A DNA stretch of 64,000 nucleotides from Acholeplasmataceae bacterium (GTDB lineage: Bacteria; Bacillota_I; Bacilli_A; Acholeplasmatales; Acholeplasmataceae): positions 1 to 64,000 of the forward strand of contig RECG01000015.1 of the NCBI GenBank assembly GCA_007692425.1, given 5' to 3'. The notes beneath the pieces were generated by a model that saw only the letters and a list, made by a program, of their open reading frames with translations, made no database searches and was not told the DNA's origin. Positions 24,918 through 34,415 of the stretch are shown here, piece after piece; position 1 is the stretch's first letter; each line of letters opens with the position of its first letter. The position numbers were made by a program, and so were the translations under genes.

Positions 24918-24931
24918 TGTAAACGGTTTCA
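24918..24931. promoter_or_regulatory. LacI-type / cre-like operator 1
   Basis: TGTAAACGGTTTCA matches the catabolite-response consensus TGWAANCGNTNWCA at every fixed position and lies over the expected transcription start, so it would repress when bound. It could be read by CcpA, the local LacI-type regulator, or both. Confidence 0.75.
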
Positions 24932-24968
24932 TTTTTTAACAAGGAAGCCATTTCATTTGTTCAAAAAA

Positions 24969-24982
24969 TCGAAACGTTTCGA
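24969..24982. promoter_or_regulatory. LacI-type operator 2
   Basis: Perfect 14-base palindrome TCGAAACGTTTCGA in the 5' leader, 22 bases before the start codon. Its core GAAACGTTTC recurs at 45884-45899 in front of the transporter operon. Confidence 0.75.
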
Positions 24983-25003
24983 GAAAGCTAAAAGGAGGAA
25001 GTT

Positions 25004-27529
25004 ATGAAACACATTACGAAACTTTTAAGTTTGTTGCTCGTGCTTGGTCTCGTTTTCGGATTGTTCGCTTGTGTTGAAAGAGAACCCGATGATGATGAGC
25101 CGACAACTGTGAACATGCTGGGCGACTGGATGGATGGTGGTGACGAGGTCTACACCTTGGATATCAACTCGGAAAACGCCCTCTCATTCACTTTTGACAA
25201 GCAAACCTATGCTTGGGCGGCTGTCGTCAAAGATTTCAGCGATAGCCTGGCCAGCATGAAGACGCTGATCATCACACTTCAAGGATCAGGCGTGCCTGTA
25301 CTGTTCAAGCTTGAATCTGAGGACGGCACCCTCGCCCGCGAGGTTCAGTTGAACGCGAATCCCACACTTGCCACTTATCAATGGGATTTCACGGGTGATG
25401 AGGATTTTCTGGCGTTAGCCGGCAAGATGTTGTTGTTTGCCGCGCCGAACCAGACAGGTGTCTCCGGCAATGTTTTGATTTCGAAGCTGGAGTTCACAAT
25501 GGCGGATGCGACCGGCAATGTCATCACGTCCGGTCATTCGGATTTTGTTGCGCCCGACCCCAATATTTATGATGGTGTCGCGGATTCATTCGGCGTCATC
25601 AACTGGTATGACGGTGGTGACAGTGTTTATGATGTCACCGAAGACAATGGTGTCTATGTCGTTGCTTATGACAAGACGCTTGAAACACATCATTGGTCAT
25701 TCATCCGGGCCGACCTGCAAGGCCCGTTCAGCAACTTCGCCAAACTTGAGTTTGTCATCACTGGCGAACTCGGACAAACCGCTTTGCTGAAGATTGAAGG
25801 ACCGGCAGGCTTCAAGGAATTGCCTGTCACCTTCGACGGGACCGAACAAACATTCGTCATGGATCTGATGACGTTGTTGCCGGCCTCGCTTGACGCACTT
25901 GATAAAATCGTGATTTTTGGCAGCCAAGGCACTACCGGTACAGGATCATTCACGCTGCATTCCGTCACATTCCTGCCGGCGCTGACTGACATTAATAGCG
26001 GATGGTATTCGCTTGATGAAGGCGTTTATGTGCCGACTGAAAATCTTGATGGCAGCGTTGATGTCGTATATGACAAGGCATCCGGAAACGAATGGTCTGT
26101 CCTCAAACTGGACATTGATGCAGCATGGTCAAGTTTAAATACATTGACCCTTGTCATCCAAGGTGAAGCCGGTCAGAACTTTATCATCAAGCCTAATGAT
26201 GACGGACTCCTTGAAAAGAACATCACGTTGACGGATGACCAACCATTGACGCTCACTTTTGAAGGGACTTTCACGTCGATCATCCTGTTCGCCATGCCGA
26301 ATGTCGCACCGGCAACCGGCACGTTCACGATTGTCTCGGCAACCCTTGATTACGTGCCAGCGGTCTTCGATCCCACCCTCGTTTATGATTTCAACAATGA
26401 ATGGTTTGAAAACGACCCCGGCACCTATGAGTTTGAGGTTCAACCAGATGGTTCGGTCAAGGTTTTCTATGCCCAATCCGGTTGGAATTACATGCGTCGT
26501 AACTTCGATATCAGTGAAGTCGCTGGTCTCAACACGATGACCATCACCCTTTCTGGTACGGTTGGCAAGCAAGTCTTGCTCAAGCCGAACGACAGTGGTG
26601 CCATGGAAACATGGGTCACCTTTGAAGATGCTGAGCCACTGACATTTGTTTTCAGAGCTGATACATTTGCCAATCTTTTGATTTTTGCCGAAGGCGGCAC
26701 CGCTGCGATCGGTGATTTCACCATCCATGAAGCCTACCTGAGTTATACTTATGACATCACCGCGTGGCAGGAAACAGATGTTTACGACATCACTGAAAAC
26801 GTGGATGGATCATTTACGGTCGATTACGACAAGGTTGACAATGGCTGGGCTTTCTTCCGTGTTGATTTCCCACCCATGGTTGACGGTTTGAACACATTGA
26901 CGATGGTCCTTTCCGGTTCAATCGGACAGACCATCCTCATCAAACCCAATGACCAAGGCGCACTTGAAGAGTGGGTCACATTCGATTCAACCGATCCATT
27001 GACATTGGTCTTCAAGGCCGATGCTTTCACGACCATCATCATGTTCGCTGAAGCAGGCACTGACACCGCAAGCGGCACTTTCACCATTCATGAGGCGACA
27101 TTGACGTATGTGCCGATTGTGTTTGATCCCGACAAGGTGCTTGACATCAATACGGGTCATATTTCAGGTGACGCCGGCGTTTACACATTTACGGTAGACG
27201 TGGATGGCGTTCTGGTCGAATACGACAAGATTGCCGGACAAGAATGGTCTTTCATGCGTATCAACATCGATCAGGGAGAGGCAGCCGGACTCAACACGTT
27301 GACGATTGTCTTGAAAGGCACGCCTGGTGAACAAGTCCTGATCAAGCCCAATGACATGGGCGCACTCGAACAATGGGTCACCTTTGTCGATGAAACCGAA
27401 ATCACGATTGTCATTGAGTATCACACCTTCTTATCCGTGTTGTTGTTTGCCGAAGGCGGCACCGCACCGGCTGATGGTGAGTTCACGATTGTTTCAGCCG
27501 AATTAAGTTATACCGAACCCGATGAATGA
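25004..27529 (+). CDS. Surface lipoprotein with six tandem beta-sandwich modules
   Basis: An 841-residue lipoprotein (lipobox LFAC, Cys23) without catalytic signatures. After a short acidic linker come six modules of about 125-130 residues (about 36-168, 197-325, 328-452, 460-583, 585-707, 714-838). The later four share GLNTLTxxLxGxxGxxxLIKPND and AEGGTAxxGxFTIH cores; the first two are more diverged. The all-beta pattern and tandem array look like carbohydrate-binding modules on a cell-surface stalk. Promoter and two LacI-type operators tie it to the glycan operon that converges on it. ATG at 25004 follows AAAGGAGG. I infer glycan capture; I do not recognise a named family. Confidence 0.85.
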   Translation: MKHITKLLSLLLVLGLVFGLFACVEREPDDDEPTTVNMLGDWMDGGDEVYTLDINSENALSFTFDKQTYAWAAVVKDFSDSLASMKTLIITLQGSGVPVLFKLESEDGTLAREVQLNANPTLATYQWDFTGDEDFLALAGKMLLFAAPNQTGVSGNVLISKLEFTMADATGNVITSGHSDFVAPDPNIYDGVADSFGVINWYDGGDSVYDVTEDNGVYVVAYDKTLETHHWSFIRADLQGPFSNFAKLEFVITGELGQTALLKIEGPAGFKELPVTFDGTEQTFVMDLMTLLPASLDALDKIVIFGSQGTTGTGSFTLHSVTFLPALTDINSGWYSLDEGVYVPTENLDGSVDVVYDKASGNEWSVLKLDIDAAWSSLNTLTLVIQGEAGQNFIIKPNDDGLLEKNITLTDDQPLTLTFEGTFTSIILFAMPNVAPATGTFTIVSATLDYVPAVFDPTLVYDFNNEWFENDPGTYEFEVQPDGSVKVFYAQSGWNYMRRNFDISEVAGLNTMTITLSGTVGKQVLLKPNDSGAMETWVTFEDAEPLTFVFRADTFANLLIFAEGGTAAIGDFTIHEAYLSYTYDITAWQETDVYDITENVDGSFTVDYDKVDNGWAFFRVDFPPMVDGLNTLTMVLSGSIGQTILIKPNDQGALEEWVTFDSTDPLTLVFKADAFTTIIMFAEAGTDTASGTFTIHEATLTYVPIVFDPDKVLDINTGHISGDAGVYTFTVDVDGVLVEYDKIAGQEWSFMRINIDQGEAAGLNTLTIVLKGTPGEQVLIKPNDMGALEQWVTFVDETEITIVIEYHTFLSVLLFAEGGTAPADGEFTIVSAELSYTEPDE

Positions 27530-27547
27530 TCATTAACCTGATGATTC

Positions 27548-27577
27548 AAAAAAGCGATTCTCCGGAATCGCTTTTTT
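27548..27577 (+). terminator. Bidirectional terminator between lipoprotein gene and glycan operon
   Basis: Thirteen-base perfect stem AAAAAAGCGATTC/GAATCGCTTTTTT with loop TCCG; A and T runs on both sides make it work for both convergent units. Confidence 0.93.
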
Positions 27578-27643
27578 CTTTGCCTGTCTTCGAAAAACTG
27601 ATCATGTGATTCAGACATTCTATCATTTTGAAGCAGTTCAACC

Positions 27644-29785
27644 CTATTTGATGCCAACGTCTTTCAACACAAATCGTCTGGACAACGTCGTGTTTGACCC
27701 GCCCCCCACGAACACGTCAAATGTGCCAGGCTCGATCTGAGGCTTGCCGTGCTGATCAAACGCAGACAAGTCTTTTGCCTTGAGTTCAAAAACGATTGAC
27801 TTGGTCTCAGCAGGGTCAAACCATACCTTTTGAAATCCTTTGAGTTCCTTGACCGGTCTGACCGGCAATGAGACAAGGTCCCTGATGTAGAGCTGGATGA
27901 CCTCATGACCTGCTTGTTGACTGTCGTTGGTGACCGTGACTGTGATGGTCAGCGTCTCGTTGATTGCCATGACTTCCTTATCCAACCGCATGTCCTCATA
28001 ATTGAAACGGGCGTAAGACAAGCCGTGTCCGAACGACAATTGCGGATCGTTGGAGACATCAAGATACTTGGAAACATATTCGTTGCGTTCATCACGATAG
28101 GGTCTGCCCGTATTGAGATGGTTGTAATAGATGGGAATCTGACCTTCATTCTGCGGAAACGTCATCGGCAGTCTGCCACTTGGGTTGAACGTGCCGTTGA
28201 CAAGGTCGACAATGGCGCTGGCCGCACGGCTGCCGAGAAACCAACAAAGCATCACTGCATCAGCTTTTAAGATCTCTTTCAGCACCAGGGGACGTCCGCA
28301 AAAAAGCAGGACGACCACGGGTTTGCCGGTCGCTTTGGCCATCTTGATCAACGTCTCCTGGCCATCCGGGAGATCCAGTCTGGTGCGGGAACGCGCCTCA
28401 CCACTTTGACGGGCTTGCTCACCGGCACAGACGATGATGACATCGGCCTGCTTGAGCGTGTCGATATCTTGCCGGTCATAATCAGTTGCCTGATTTCCGG
28501 TTTTGGCCATCACGATGTCATGGCCTTTTCTGGCAAAGGCATGATGCAAGGTCTCGTTGAGACGATGGTCGCCGTGCCAGGACCAATTGCCATTGGTCGA
28601 AGATTCGTTGACATAAGGTCCGATCAAGGCAATCGACCGCGTCTTGTCAAGCGGCAGGACTTGATGGTCGTTTTTCAACAATACCGTACATTCCCTGGCA
28701 ATGCGTTCACTTGTGGCCAGATGGTCGGGATGCCTGACCCGTTGTGTCGCCTTGAGAGCGTCGGCGCCTTTGAACGGATTGTCGAACAAGCCAAGTTTTT
28801 CTTTGAGGGTGAGAATCCGTAAGACCGCCTCATCGAGCAAGGCCAACGGGATGACACCCTCGTCAATCAAGGTCTTCAAATAGCGAAAATAGGCTGTCGA
28901 CGCCATTTCAATGTCAACCCCTGCCTCGATGGCAAGTCTCGCTACGTCTTTCAGTTCTGAGGCGACACCATGCGTGATGACCTGCTGCAGGGCATCATAA
29001 TCCGTGATGACCACACCGTCGAAGCCCATCTGCCCACGCAAGATATCACGTAAAAGACCCTGATGAACCGTCGCGGGAATGCCGTTGAACGTGTTAAAAG
29101 CTGTCATGACAAGGTGTGCACCGGCCTTGATGCCGGCTTGATAAGGCGGTGCATAGTGGTTGTAAAACGTATGCATCGACATGTCGACCGTGTTATAGTC
29201 CCTGCCTGCCTCAGGCGCCCCATAAGCGGCGAAATGCTTGACGCAGGCAGCCAGGTTGCCTTCCTTGCCGATGCCATCGTGCTGGAAACCTTCGACACTG
29301 GCGCGGCTGAAACATGAGGCCAGGTAGGCATCCTCGCCAAAGCCTTCCATCACACGGCCCCAGCGGGGGTCACGGCTGACATCGACCATGGGGGCGAACG
29401 TCACGTGAATCCCCGCGGTCTGCGCTTCCAAAGCCGCGATGCGTGCCGCCTTTTTGGCAAGATCGGGATGAAACGATGAGGCCAGGGCGATGGGGATGGG
29501 AAAAATGGTCTCATAACCATGGATGACATCCGCCATGAACATGAGGGGAATCTTGTGTCTGCTTCTTTGCAGGTATTTCTTTTGGACGGCGATCATCTCC
29601 TTGGCATCATGAATGCCAAGGACCGATCCGGCTAAAAATATGTCTGCTTCGCTTAAATCAAGCGCTCTGAGCGCGCCTGCGACTTCGACTTTGAGGTCCT
29701 TGATGAAAAAGAATGGTGCCAGCTGGAGAAGCTGGCCCGCTTTTTCTTCGATGGTCAGTGTTGACAATAGCGACTGAATGTTCAT
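27644..29785 (-). CDS. GH3 beta-glucosidase, cytoplasmic
   Basis: A 713-residue glycoside hydrolase family 3 enzyme that releases glucose from the non-reducing end of beta-glucosides. Domains: TIM-barrel (about 1-320) with KHFAAYGAPEAGRDYN and the nucleophile motif VITDYDAL, an alpha/beta sandwich (about 380-560), and a C-terminal fibronectin-III-like domain (LSFGHGLSYARFNYE onward). No signal peptide, so it acts on imported oligosaccharides. It is the last gene of the operon, 33 bases after the LacI gene, with AAAGGAAGG before the ATG at 29785. Confidence 0.95.
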   Translation of the reverse strand: MNIQSLLSTLTIEEKAGQLLQLAPFFFIKDLKVEVAGALRALDLSEADIFLAGSVLGIHDAKEMIAVQKKYLQRSRHKIPLMFMADVIHGYETIFPIPIALASSFHPDLAKKAARIAALEAQTAGIHVTFAPMVDVSRDPRWGRVMEGFGEDAYLASCFSRASVEGFQHDGIGKEGNLAACVKHFAAYGAPEAGRDYNTVDMSMHTFYNHYAPPYQAGIKAGAHLVMTAFNTFNGIPATVHQGLLRDILRGQMGFDGVVITDYDALQQVITHGVASELKDVARLAIEAGVDIEMASTAYFRYLKTLIDEGVIPLALLDEAVLRILTLKEKLGLFDNPFKGADALKATQRVRHPDHLATSERIARECTVLLKNDHQVLPLDKTRSIALIGPYVNESSTNGNWSWHGDHRLNETLHHAFARKGHDIVMAKTGNQATDYDRQDIDTLKQADVIIVCAGEQARQSGEARSRTRLDLPDGQETLIKMAKATGKPVVVLLFCGRPLVLKEILKADAVMLCWFLGSRAASAIVDLVNGTFNPSGRLPMTFPQNEGQIPIYYNHLNTGRPYRDERNEYVSKYLDVSNDPQLSFGHGLSYARFNYEDMRLDKEVMAINETLTITVTVTNDSQQAGHEVIQLYIRDLVSLPVRPVKELKGFQKVWFDPAETKSIVFELKAKDLSAFDQHGKPQIEPGTFDVFVGGGSNTTLSRRFVLKDVGIK

Positions 29786-29818
29786 GCTGCCTTCCTTTTC
29801 ATGGGGATTTGGTCAAGA

Positions 29819-30781
29819 TCATTCGCAGGATTCACGCCAATAGATCTTGCCTTCGGGATTGTTGATCTTGATCGTCTCGCCCTGTTGAATGCGGTTGACC
29901 ATCACTTCCGCGACATGTTCGCCCCAGCGGCGGTGGTCAATGCCGATGGTGGTCAGTTTCGGTGTGATATAAAGTCCCATCTGGATGTTGTCGAACCCGG
30001 CGATGGCGAGATCCTCGGGAACACGGATGCCGGCTTCCTGGAATGCCGTGATCAAACCGATGGCCGATTCATCGTTGGCACAAAAGATAAAACGCGGCTT
30101 GTTTTTCGCCTCGCACAATGTCTGGCCGATGCGGTAACCGCCGCTGATGGTAAAATCACCCTCCAAGTATTGATGATGCTTGATGCCGTGCGCGTCGAGT
30201 GCTGCTTTGAATCCCATGTAGCGCATGTTGTTGTTGTAGGAATCCTTCGGACCGCTCAAATAGGCAAAATCGCGATACCCCTTGGCGATGACGTCGCTGA
30301 TGAACATGTGGACCAGACCGGCGTTATCGATGACACTGGCAATGATATGGTCGCCGGTGAGATAACGGTCGAGCACGCAGACGGGTGAACCCTTTTTCGC
30401 ATAACGGATCAAGGTGTCATTCGGCAGGTTGCTGTCAAAAATGATCGCGCCGTCGACCTGGCGTTCCTGAAGCAGGATGGTCGATGATTTGCCACTGCTG
30501 ACGATGATGTTGTAATGATGTTCCAAAAGTTTCATATGAATGCCCTCAAGGACATCACTGAAAATCGGACCGGCAAACCCATAAATGAAAACGCCGATAT
30601 TACCAGTCCGGTTGGTCTTGAGGTGCCTGGCGCTGAATTGGGGAAAATAGTCGAGCGCTTTCGCGGCTTCCAAAATCCTGCTTTTCGTGTCCGGGTGGAC
30701 GTTGGGTTGGTTGTTGAGGGCGTATGAGGCCGTTGAAATAGAGACACCGGCCTTTTTCGCCACATCTTTGATGGTTGCCAT
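29819..30781 (-). CDS. LacI-family transcriptional regulator
   Basis: A 320-residue LacI/GalR regulator: helix-turn-helix at the N terminus (ATIKDVAKKAGVSISTASYALNN), hinge helix, and a sugar-binding core. ATG at 30781 follows AAGGAGGAGTG; the in-frame ATG at 30817 lies inside the upstream gene. Encoded within the glycan operon four bases after the cytoplasmic hydrolase. It is the natural candidate for the GAAACGTTTC operators at 24969 and 45884, with a glucan oligosaccharide as inducer (inferred). Confidence 0.93.
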   Translation of the reverse strand: MATIKDVAKKAGVSISTASYALNNQPNVHPDTKSRILEAAKALDYFPQFSARHLKTNRTGNIGVFIYGFAGPIFSDVLEGIHMKLLEHHYNIIVSSGKSSTILLQERQVDGAIIFDSNLPNDTLIRYAKKGSPVCVLDRYLTGDHIIASVIDNAGLVHMFISDVIAKGYRDFAYLSGPKDSYNNNMRYMGFKAALDAHGIKHHQYLEGDFTISGGYRIGQTLCEAKNKPRFIFCANDESAIGLITAFQEAGIRVPEDLAIAGFDNIQMGLYITPKLTTIGIDHRRWGEHVAEVMVNRIQQGETIKINNPEGKIYWRESCE

Positions 30782-30785
30782 CCAA

Positions 30786-32018
30786 TCACTCCTCCTTGTT
30801 TGTCCGGGTCCAGCCAAGCGTCGCCATTCCTTTTTGGATGAGCGGATGCGCCATGTATGCCCGGTAGACGTCCTTGGAAAGGACGGCGTTGACCATCAAC
30901 ATTTCGAGACCCTTGTCGATGGCGATGATCTTGTTGCTAATCCAATGGCCGTCTTCGAAATTGAAGGCGTCCATGAACCCATACTGCTTGTAAAGCCCCG
31001 GTATGCCTGCCATGTCTTCAATGGTCGTCAGTGCCAGTTCAGGCAGAAAAGGTAACGCACCGACCATGCTGAACGGTGCGACGGTGCCATCGGTCTCAAA
31101 GGTGTGATGATGGTTGGGAAGACCGCCAAAAACCCGGTAACCCCTGGGGGTGTCAGATGCGTTGAAACCGAAACGGCAAGGACTGAAGGTCCGATAATCA
31201 TCCATCAGGTCCACGGAAAGTGCCTGGTGGGCAAGAATGGCCTTGCGGGCGTTGTCAAACCATGAGATGCCGTCGGCATCCAGCCAATCGGCAAGGTCAA
31301 GCCAGGCCAGAGGGAATTGATAGACGAAGAGGGCGTTACCCGGACTATAAAGGTATGTGATGTCCTTGTACGAACCTTTTTGGCGGGTAAAGCCGTCATA
31401 AAGTGCTTTTGCATCCTGTTGATAAGGACCGGCGCCGATCATCACATAAATCATCAACTGTTCGGCAAACATGTCCCATTGATGAATAAAACCAGGCTCA
31501 TCGGTGACATATGCACCGCCCTTGTCAGGGTTATAAGACATGTAGAGCATCTTCCGGCCTTGCATGTCGTGGAAAAGCCGTTGCCATTCCACCCTGGCGA
31601 AGAGCCGGTCCGCCAGATCATGGATCACATCATTATTGAAATAGGATGCGGCGGTGATGACGCCGTTGAGACACAAGGCGGTGTCGATTGTCGAGTATTC
31701 GCACATGCGATGCCGTGTTGCACGCTCGATATCCAAATAATGGGCGAAAAAACCATAGCGGTGCGGTACACGTTCAAAGAGCGTCTCCAATGTGTGCCGG
31801 GTGATGAGAAGGGCGGCATCATCCGAGATGTAGCCTTGACTGGCACCGATGACGAGACTGCTGAGCATGAATCCGGTCGCGGCGATCGAGGCGACCGTCG
31901 GTCTGGCGGTACTGTCGGCCGTCAGGCCATAACCGGGACTTCCCGGATTGAGATTGGTATGGTCTTGGAAAAAACGGAAAGCACGGTGTTGCATGTCAAT
32001 CAGACGGTTGTTAGGCAT
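30786..32018 (-). CDS. Glucoamylase-like (PF10091/GH144-type) hydrolase, cytoplasmic
   Basis: A 410-residue protein homologous to the next gene upstream and to PF10091 proteins, an alpha/alpha-barrel fold. Characterised members in GH144 are endo-beta-1,2-glucanases. Shared blocks: the N-terminal FRFFQDHTNLNPGSPGYGLTADS, TVASIAATGFMLSSL, YSTIDTALCLNG, and the C-terminal IAIDKGLEMLMVNA. There is no signal peptide, so this copy would act on imported oligosaccharides. ATG at 32018 follows AAGGAG. Exact specificity cannot be read from sequence. Confidence 0.82.
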   Translation of the reverse strand: MPNNRLIDMQHRAFRFFQDHTNLNPGSPGYGLTADSTARPTVASIAATGFMLSSLVIGASQGYISDDAALLITRHTLETLFERVPHRYGFFAHYLDIERATRHRMCEYSTIDTALCLNGVITAASYFNNDVIHDLADRLFARVEWQRLFHDMQGRKMLYMSYNPDKGGAYVTDEPGFIHQWDMFAEQLMIYVMIGAGPYQQDAKALYDGFTRQKGSYKDITYLYSPGNALFVYQFPLAWLDLADWLDADGISWFDNARKAILAHQALSVDLMDDYRTFSPCRFGFNASDTPRGYRVFGGLPNHHHTFETDGTVAPFSMVGALPFLPELALTTIEDMAGIPGLYKQYGFMDAFNFEDGHWISNKIIAIDKGLEMLMVNAVLSKDVYRAYMAHPLIQKGMATLGWTRTNKEE

Positions 32019-32110
32019 GATGGCTCCTTATGTCGGTTTCTTGGGATAGATGGATGGATGGATGTCAAGTTCAAACATCGGGTGTGCGTCGACACAACGA
32101 TCAATGTGGG

Positions 32111-33478
32111 TTATCTGGGCTGGAAACCGAGGAGTTCCATACCACGTTGGATTTCGGGAATATCCATGAATACCTGCCAGATGAAGCCGGATCGGTAATT
32201 CTCGATCATCAACATCGTGATGCCCTTGTCAATGCCGATCACATCCGGTGAGTAATAGGGCACCTTTCCGACCAACAGGGGATCGTGATGGCCTTCATGG
32301 AGACCCAGGTTGTAAGCAGCCTTGAACCCATAGGTTCCCCATAAGTCCGGAAACGATTTGAAATGATAGGCGGCCCGGATCGCTTCTTCTTCCAGGTGGA
32401 TGACCGAAGCCAGGGCGGCGTATGGCGCGACCGTGCCGTCCATGTTGTCTGTCCGGTCTTTAGGCGGTGTGCCATAAGCCTTGTAGCCATTGGGGCCGTC
32501 GCTGGCGGAAACACCCCAGGAATTGGCATTGAGGGAACGATAGCGGAAAGAGACATCGATGGCATGGTTGTATGCCGCCTGGGTGGCGCGACGGGCATTC
32601 TCATGCCAGTCGAGTCCGTCACGGTCGAGCACCTGTCTGAAATCAAGGTAAGCATGTGAATACTGGTGGGTGAACAGCTCACCGCCAAATGTATAATAAA
32701 ACGGGTCGACGTTCAGGTCAGGATTGTTTTGGCTGATATAGGGTGCGAAGCGTCTGCTCATATCGCTTTTTAACACACGATAACTGGCATCGCCGGTCGG
32801 ATGGGTGTTCGAACCGGCACCCAGCACATACATCATCAGTTGCTCGGCAAAACCATCCCAGGCACCGGTGTGTTGCTGGGTTTCAGGACTATAACTCATG
32901 TAATAGCGGTGACTGACCGGATGCATGTACCAGTTCCAATCGATGCCGTCATAAATGTCAATGGCCTTGGCATATGCTTCGCCACCGAAGTAACGACCGG
33001 CGAACAAGGCACCGGTGACAAGTAAAGCCGTGTCAATGACGGAAACCTCGCTGTTCCAGACGCGTTCGGTTGTGTGCATGCTGATGAAATGGAAATAGAA
33101 ACCATGATGGCGCGTCATGCCCAGCAAGGTATCAAGCGTGCCCAAGGCGCGCTCAAGGCCTTCGTCATGGGTGATCCAGCCGTTTTCAATCCCGATGGGA
33201 ATGGCGGCAAGCGCAAAACCGACCGAAGCGATGCTGGCCACACCGGATGCACCCGGATAACGGTCACGGGCCATGCCGAAGCCACTGCTTTCAGGATCTG
33301 AGTTGCTGGTTTCCCAAAAAAACAGGAAGGCACGGTACTGCTCTTCAAGCAAGAGACCGTCAATCTGACGGGCCTCACGCTCATAAATACCTGTTGGTGG
33401 CAGCGTGTCAGGTTGACAGGCCACCAGCATGAAGACGGATAATACGATTAAGATGATCAGGGTAATTTTGTTTTTCAT
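32111..33478 (-). CDS. Secreted glucoamylase-like (PF10091/GH144-type) lipoprotein
   Basis: A 455-residue lipoprotein (lipobox LVAC, Cys21) with a full PF10091 catalytic domain: FLFFWETSNSDPESSGFGMARDR, VASIASVGFALAAIPIG, VSVIDTALLVTGAL, DGTVAPYAALASV and the C-terminal GIDKGITMLMIENYRSGFIW. GH144 members are endo-beta-1,2-glucanases. Anchored outside the cell, it would cut polymer into fragments for the two ABC importers. ATG at 33478 follows CAGGAGAG, four bases after the permease gene. Confidence 0.87.
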   Translation of the reverse strand: MKNKITLIILIVLSVFMLVACQPDTLPPTGIYEREARQIDGLLLEEQYRAFLFFWETSNSDPESSGFGMARDRYPGASGVASIASVGFALAAIPIGIENGWITHDEGLERALGTLDTLLGMTRHHGFYFHFISMHTTERVWNSEVSVIDTALLVTGALFAGRYFGGEAYAKAIDIYDGIDWNWYMHPVSHRYYMSYSPETQQHTGAWDGFAEQLMMYVLGAGSNTHPTGDASYRVLKSDMSRRFAPYISQNNPDLNVDPFYYTFGGELFTHQYSHAYLDFRQVLDRDGLDWHENARRATQAAYNHAIDVSFRYRSLNANSWGVSASDGPNGYKAYGTPPKDRTDNMDGTVAPYAALASVIHLEEEAIRAAYHFKSFPDLWGTYGFKAAYNLGLHEGHHDPLLVGKVPYYSPDVIGIDKGITMLMIENYRSGFIWQVFMDIPEIQRGMELLGFQPR

Positions 33479-33482
33479 GATG

Positions 33483-34415
33483 TCACTCTCCTGTAATCCC
33501 GGCTCTGTCGATACCTTCGATAAAGAGCCGTTGTAAGATAAAATACATGATCAGCATCGGCAGGATGATGAGCAGCGTCGCCGCCATCCGGATGCCTTCA
33601 TTGATCATCGCCGCCTGTCCGGGGAATAAATCCTGGTAAGCGGAAACAAAGATGAGCAGCCTCAACTGCAAGGTCTGGACCGAAGTCCCCAAAAAGAGGC
33701 TTGAGAGATACGTTTCATTCCAATACCAGACGAAACTGAACAAGAAACTGGTGACAAACGACGGAATCGACAACGGAATGGCAATCTTGAAGTAAATATA
33801 AAGGTGATTGGCGCCGTCCATCTGGGCTGCCTCATCGAGCGATTTTGGAATCATTTTATAAAACTGGTAGAAAATCAGGATGAAGATGGCCGAGTTCAAG
33901 CCTTGTCCGAATGAGGCCGGGATGATGATGGCCCAGATCGAATTGAGCAAACCCAGGTTGTTGAAAAGGACGAAACGGGGAATCATCACGATTTGCGGCG
34001 GGATGATATACGTGATCAAGACGATGGCGAACAAGGTCTTTTTCAACGGAAAACGGAAACGGGCGAACCCATAACCGATGAACGAGGCGACAATCGTCTG
34101 CATGACCGCCGGCAACAAGGTGACCGACAAACTCGTCATCAAGGTCGGAAAATACCTGAGCACCAGGAACGACTGCCGGAAATTCTCGGTATAAAACTTG
34201 GTGGGCAGATAAAAGACCGTCGGACTGAGCAGGTCGCCAAGATCCTTGAAACTCACCGTCAACATGTGCAAGAGCGGATAGACATAGACAAAACCGATGC
34301 CAATCAGCAAGGTGTAGATCAAGGTCTTGAATATCAAGCCGTCATTAAAGCGAAGGCCCCAGAACAGACGTCTGGTCTTGTTGATGAAAGGCTTGGAAAA
34401 CAGTTTATTTTGCAT
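33483..34415 (-). CDS. Carbohydrate ABC permease, MalG/UgpE type (set B)
   Basis: A 310-residue inner permease of the second sugar importer, six membrane segments with the EAA loop DEAAQMDGANHLYIYFKIAIPL. Starts at ATG 34415 after GAGGTAAGG, overlapping the partner permease by 11 bases. The longer in-frame start at 34460 lies wholly inside the partner gene. Pairs with 34405-35301. Confidence 0.93.
   Translation of the reverse strand: MQNKLFSKPFINKTRRLFWGLRFNDGLIFKTLIYTLLIGIGFVYVYPLLHMLTVSFKDLGDLLSPTVFYLPTKFYTENFRQSFLVLRYFPTLMTSLSVTLLPAVMQTIVASFIGYGFARFRFPLKKTLFAIVLITYIIPPQIVMIPRFVLFNNLGLLNSIWAIIIPASFGQGLNSAIFILIFYQFYKMIPKSLDEAAQMDGANHLYIYFKIAIPLSIPSFVTSFLFSFVWYWNETYLSSLFLGTSVQTLQLRLLIFVSAYQDLFPGQAAMINEGIRMAATLLIILPMLIMYFILQRLFIEGIDRAGITGE

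Noticed and set aside
32048-32063. GGAT tetranucleotide run between the two PF10091 genes
   Set aside because: Only about four units; too short to call a variable repeat, and it is outside coding sequence.
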